Below are positions 25,301-31,300 of a stretch of DNA of 64,000 nt, in pieces (position 1 is the first letter of the stretch; the number at the start of each line of letters is the position of its first letter). The DNA comes from Acholoe squamosa (Eukaryota; Annelida; Polychaeta; Phyllodocida; Polynoidae). The DNA lies in NCBI GenBank assembly GCA_949317995.1, contig OX439052.1:36085932-36149931 (forward strand), written 5' to 3'. The notes beneath the pieces are model-generated. The model saw nothing but the letters and a program-made list of their open reading frames with translations. It searched no databases and had not been told where the DNA came from. The translations under genes were made by a program, and so were the position numbers.

Positions 25301-28300
25301 TCATCTTTTTCTTCATTCAGCTTTCTTGAAATTTTCTCACACTCGAAGACAGCGGCGTCACGCCCTCTCCATCTTCTCAATCTGCATACATCAGACTTAT
25401 TCATTCGACCTGTCGCCAAGCTCATAAGCATAACTGTACTCTCTGATATGATCTGGGTGACCACATGAGGCCCGTCCCAGCTCGAAACTAGTTTCTTACA
25501 CCTTAAAGGTTCATGTATCCTAAAAACTCGATCACCAACACTGAATTGACGTATCTTCAGGTTAGTATCATATCCAATCTTCTGCCAATTTGCATTCTTT
25601 AGTAGCTCATTTCGAACTATCTCATATGCTCTCTTAAATTGATCTCTTAGAGATTCCACAAACATCACGTTACATGGGGCTTCAGGGCTTACCCATATAA
25701 CACCATATACGAGATCTGCAGGCATTATAATATCCTCCCCAAAGACTAATAAGTTGGGGGAGCAGCTCGTTGCAGAATGTACAGTACTATTGTAAGCGTG
25801 TACCAAGAAATCACATTGTTCGTCCCAATCGTCTTGGCAAGAATTTACCAAGGGTTTTAGGACTTGTACCTGACCATCAGACTGGGGTCTGTATGGATTG
25901 GTTCGAGTTTTGCAGATGGCTAGAAAATGGCACATTTCTTGCCATAAGTTAGACTCGAATTCTCTTCCTTGATCACTGTGCATCTTTAGTGGTGCCCCTA
26001 AATGTAGAACCCATCCTCTCACGAAGGCACTTGCGCAAGTGGCTGCCTTGTGGTCGGGTAAAGGGTATACTCGAGTACACTTGGTGTTATTAGTCGGTGA
26101 CTACCATCATGCAAGTATTCCCACGGGGGGTAGGTTCGATTCCGTTGATGATATCAATCGCTCCTCAAGCAAATCGGACACCAAAAAGCTCCTGGCATTT
26201 TTCCCATTCCAGGACCAGGTTTATTCTTACCACATTCGGGGCAGCTCATCACCCATCTTGTGATGTCATTGTGCATTCCCGGCCCACTACGAGCAAGGTG
26301 CTCTAGGGTGCTCTTCCAGAAGTGTCCATTGGTTTTATGTCCATGACAATAGAACATAATGTCTCGCCTTAGTGACATAGGTATCACTATCTGTAGAACC
26401 TTATCCTTAGTACGGCAGGTTTTCCATCGACACAGTAACCTGTTCCGAACTTCTAGCTCGGTCCATTGGGCTAGAAATTTACTAGTTTATCTGTCTTCGA
26501 GGGACAATGCAGGCCGTTCAGGCTTTGCATTGGTGTTCAGGAATGAAATCACTCTCTTGATTGCGGGGTCAGCTTGTTGGAACTGTTCGATAGTCTCTGT
26601 TGGCCATTCTACAACATTTTCCATACAGGCATACGATAGGGGTTCGATCTGTCCGTTTCGAACTGTAGCAACTACCGCAATGTGGGCTCCACAATCAATC
26701 TTCTGGCATTTTCTAATGGGCCTTCGGGATAGGGTGTCCGCATAAACATGCTTCGAACCCGCTCGGTGTTGGATCTGGCTATGTTCCAACCCAAATTCTG
26801 ACAGGTGTGCCAGCCAACAGCCAATCATTCCTTCGGCGTCCTCAAAGTTAAGGAGCCACCTCAGGGAGGAATGGTCTGTTCGAAGTGTGAAGTGTCGAAA
26901 CTTTTTAGTGTACACCACCACAGACAGCAACTCTGAGACAGGGCTGCACCAATGCTATCATTGCTAGCGTCAGTGTCCAGTCTGCTGTAGGATATTTTAA
27001 TTCTGGCGTGTTAGCGTGTTTTATTTGCTCGAAGGCTGCACTTTCTTCATCACCCCAGGGAAAGCGCTCTTTTGCCCTACCTGGAGTCCAATGTGCTAAT
27101 GTCTGTTAAGGATAGCTCACTTTAGAATAGTTTGGGAGGAAATCTCGGTAGTACGAGCAGAACCCTAGGAAGGATCTTATTTCCTTCACGTTTATGGGTT
27201 TCTGCCACTCGGATACTGTCCAGAGTTTTTCAGGGTTGGCTTTTACGCTGTTGGGAGTTATTATACGACCAAGATAAGTAATAGATGTTTTAAATAGATT
27301 ACATTTCTTAGCCTTTAATTTCAGACCATTAGCTAGTATCATCTTTAGGACTAACTCGAGGTTGTGAATACAGTCCCCGAAAGTCTTCCCGAATACTATG
27401 ACATCGTCGAGGTATACCAAGCAACTCTTCCAGAGAAGGTCACTTAGCATCTCCTCCATCATAGCCTCGAAAGTGGCTGGTGCATTACACAGCCCAAAAG
27501 GTAAGACGTACTGAAACAAGCCCATGTGGCTCGAGAAAGCAGTTTTCTCCATGTCCCTTGGGTCCATCCCGATTTGCCAATACCCGGATCGGAGATCCAG
27601 GGTACAAAAATATTTGTTGCCCCCTAGAGAGTCCAAGGTCTCGTCCATCCTTGGCAAGGGATAGGAATTCTTTTTAGTCAGACGGTTCAACTTCCGGTAA
27701 TCTGTGCAGAATCGGATAGATCCGTCCTTCTTCGTAGTCATACACACGGGGCTAGGCACAATAACCCCCTTTTCCAACTGATCAAGAATTTGCCCCTCGG
27801 CCTCCATTTTCTTTTTCAGAGGTAGTCTCCGATAGGGTATTTTGAATGGCTTCGGATCGCCAGTGTCAATCGTGTGTAACACCTTGCTAGTTCGACCTAC
27901 CGAACCTCCATGTCTGAGTTCCTCGATGGCCCCCGGACGTAAAACTAAACAAACAAATCCAGGTTTCCCGAAGGCTTCATAGAAGGTAGCAAGCAAAGCT
28001 CCAAGCCTTTCCTTTTCTGACTTATTTGTCAGGGAAGAATCCTCTACCAACTTCTTTAGGTCGTCTGGTAACCCTCGGACTACGCCATCAGGCAGTTCAG
28101 TCTGAAATTGAGCTTCCGAAATATGTTCAACCAAGAACATCTCACCAATTTTCACATCTTTCTTAAAATAAATAGGGGTTCGTCCTCTATTCATAATTGG
28201 AACTAATTCTCCCCCTGTGGAGTGGGGACCTTCATGTGAGGGCATGGAGGAGCAGAATAACTTCATTGGGAGTCCACGAAGGAGGAATTCTCCTTCCTTT

Positions 28301-31300
28301 CTACCAGTGGGCATACCAGATTCGTAAAAGGCGACAAACTTGGGGTTTCTTGTGGCTTAGGGTGAGCATGTGGGCAGCTGGTGTCCATATGCGCGGGCCC
28401 GGGCCTACATGCTTGTCTTTTGCCATGGGATTCCCCCTCAGTGAACCACGTCTGAGTGATCAAAGGCCGTGGTTTGTCTGGCCCTGCCTATGGGACCAGG
28501 CAAATAAAAGAACACTTGCTATCCTTCGAAAAGAGTAGGGGAATGAAGCCCCGGTAGCGGTTTTCCCCCTCAACCCTCCTCATAGATGCGGTCATTCATC
28601 TCATAGATTCGATCATTCATAGATTCGGTCACTGCTGTGTCGGGCAAGCAGCATATACATACCTGTCCAAATAGAAAAGAAAGGACTTAATGTCCGAGAA
28701 ACCTTGAATGTCTGAGTTCCTTTATGGCCCCCGGACGTAAAACTAAACAAACAAACAAAAAACTGTCCACGATCCATTTCCCACTAGAGTATCGGCAGAT
28801 TCTAGCTGCAGGCTAGATAATACCTCGGGGTTAGGTTCGAACACGGCGTCCGATCCTCTGAAAGCGCTGTTCGAAGAGCACAGAAGAACATCACAGGCCA
28901 TTCCAGCTGTAATTTTCAGTCTGTACTATGGTGGCTACAGAAGACACATGTCTCAATATACATGGGATCTCGCAGTTGTATGGTTGCCGAATTTTCAACA
29001 TCCCGAAACAGGGATCCAACACAGGGCCATACAAGCTTGCGAAATCCAAACCGATTATTCCATCGTCACTTATGTCCGCAATGGTGGGACTCATCTCTTA
29101 CTCATAGCCCCCCATTCCAATCTGTATGAACGTCTTGCCAAAAGTCTGCATCTGGCTACCGACGGCCGTGCAAGCATTAACACCAACAGGTAGTGTTTCA
29201 TGGTTGCTGGACACCAGATTGAAGAATTTTCTTGAGACACACGAATGGCTGGCACCAGTGTCAATCAAAAATTCTCCAGTCTGCTCCTCCACCGATACAG
29301 CAATGTACCAACACTTCCCCCCCAAAGGAGAGGAGTTCTGTGCGAATCTGAGTTGTTCCTGAGAATCACCGATCTCCCATCCAAAACCCTTCAAAAAGGT
29401 TACACATGGATGGTTCGGGGGGAGATGTGCCGCACACACTCGCGTCAACTCTTCAACCCAACCTCCCTCTTATTCAACGCAGGATCTCTCCCCTTGGTTC
29501 CGACCCTCATTCGTCCCTACCCCGTCGAAGCCCCCCGGCTCGGACTGGGATGGAGGAACCTTCCCACATACCAGTCTCCCGGAAGGTACTGACTCTCCAA
29601 CTGACTCACCAGTGGTGGCATTTTGGCAGATTTTTGAACTACGGATCACATCCTTTGCCACAGATGTGACCCTCTTTAGTTTTCCTCTTCAGGCTTCTCC
29701 TCTTCATAGTTAATTCGGGATAGCACAGGTTTTGGGGCCGTGCACTTATGAGCATAGTGCCCCATCTCTTGACAACGGTAGCAGCGTAGCCTGCCTTGAT
29801 CTACCCTTCGTTGTTCACGGGCTTCCCTAGCCCACTTAAAAGGGTCTATATCTCCTCTTTCCTATCCCCTCAGGATGTGTGTGGTGCACATATGCGCAGG
29901 CACTGACACATTCTTCTGTTAGATTATCAACCTGTGAAGCACGGGATAGCCACTTAGTGCCGCTAAAGTGCTGTAAAACACAAATCAATCGATCAATCAA
30001 CCTTCGTCGTTCAGGTCTAGTGTACATCGTCTCAGCGAACGTTTTCATGAAATCTTCCATCATCTTTTTCATGTCCAGCGGCTCAGGTGGAGCGGGGACT
30101 CTCGCTAGGGGTTGCCTCGGAGGGCGGCTTATAGCCATCTCTGTAGTTCGATTATCTGAGGTGGGTCTTGTCTCCCCTCGAGGTCCGCTAGCGTTTTGGT
30201 TGTATATTCTTTGAGGAATATACTTGCGTTTCACATCTCTTTTTACTTGTATGGCGGAGATGCTTCCATCCTCCTCAATTTCAATGATCTCGATATCATT
30301 ATCTACTATTTCCGGGTGTGTCAGTTGGTGTATCCCTGACATAGGGGTCGTACTAGTGCTAGTACTCGCGCAAACTTTGGTACTCAAGGTCTTCATTTCT
30401 ACTTTCCCTGCCATGAGGGTCTTTTTCACTGTCCAGCACTCAATTCCTTCGAACAGATCCATAAGGTTGGGGTTTCTACCCTTCCAAGCATCTAAGGCTG
30501 CTTGCTGTTGGTCTTCATCTCAAAGTCCTTGCACGAATTGTGGTAACAAATCGTTCAGAAAGTATTTGTCCGAGGGATTGGCCCTCTGTAACAGAGACTG
30601 TAGCTTGTATCCGTAAGCTCGAAATGATTCCTGAGGTTTCTGGGTTCACTTCTTGAAGAGCATGAAAGGATCTTCACTCACTAGGTTGTACAGCAAAATG
30701 CTGGCAATCTCGACTAGCTGCTGGAATGCCACTCTTTCGAAGTATACTTCATTCCTTTTCTCGACGGCTATCCGGCCTGGACCGTGTTTCAGGCAGCGAA
30801 TCAGGTGTGGCAGGGCCTCCTCGGGGGTCCATGCATTGCATCGCATGTCGTCAGTGAAGTTCGAGAACCATTCTTTCCAGGTTTTTACGCCCGCGTAAAT
30901 CTTTGGAAGGATGGCCTGTCGTCTAGCTGCGTTGTTAATGCGTACCAACTTTTGACATTGGTTGACACTCCATTCCCTGATGGTCTCTTCACTGTGTGCG
31001 GTGTTCGAGGTGTTAGCGGATTGATTTAACATATCCTCTAGCACGCTGCTTGGAAACCTGCTCTTCGAAGTTCCTCCTGTGGCACCACTAGCCCATTGCT
31101 GAGGGGGGTGTCGGCCCTCGGGTGGCACTGGATGCGCTGCCCCCAGTCGCGCCTTGGTTTCCCGTGCCTAAGGGTTCAGGCTCGTTTACTGAGTCGTCAT
31201 CATTTGACAACTCGAAGTGTCCATCCTCCCCATACTGGGTGTGGTTGGGTTCGTTGTGGCTGTCATCCTCTTAACCCAGCAAATCCCTGGCCCTGCTGAA

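Noticed and set aside
26359-26745. 128-codon plus-strand frame
   Set aside because: It is antisense to Gypsy RNase H and integrase.
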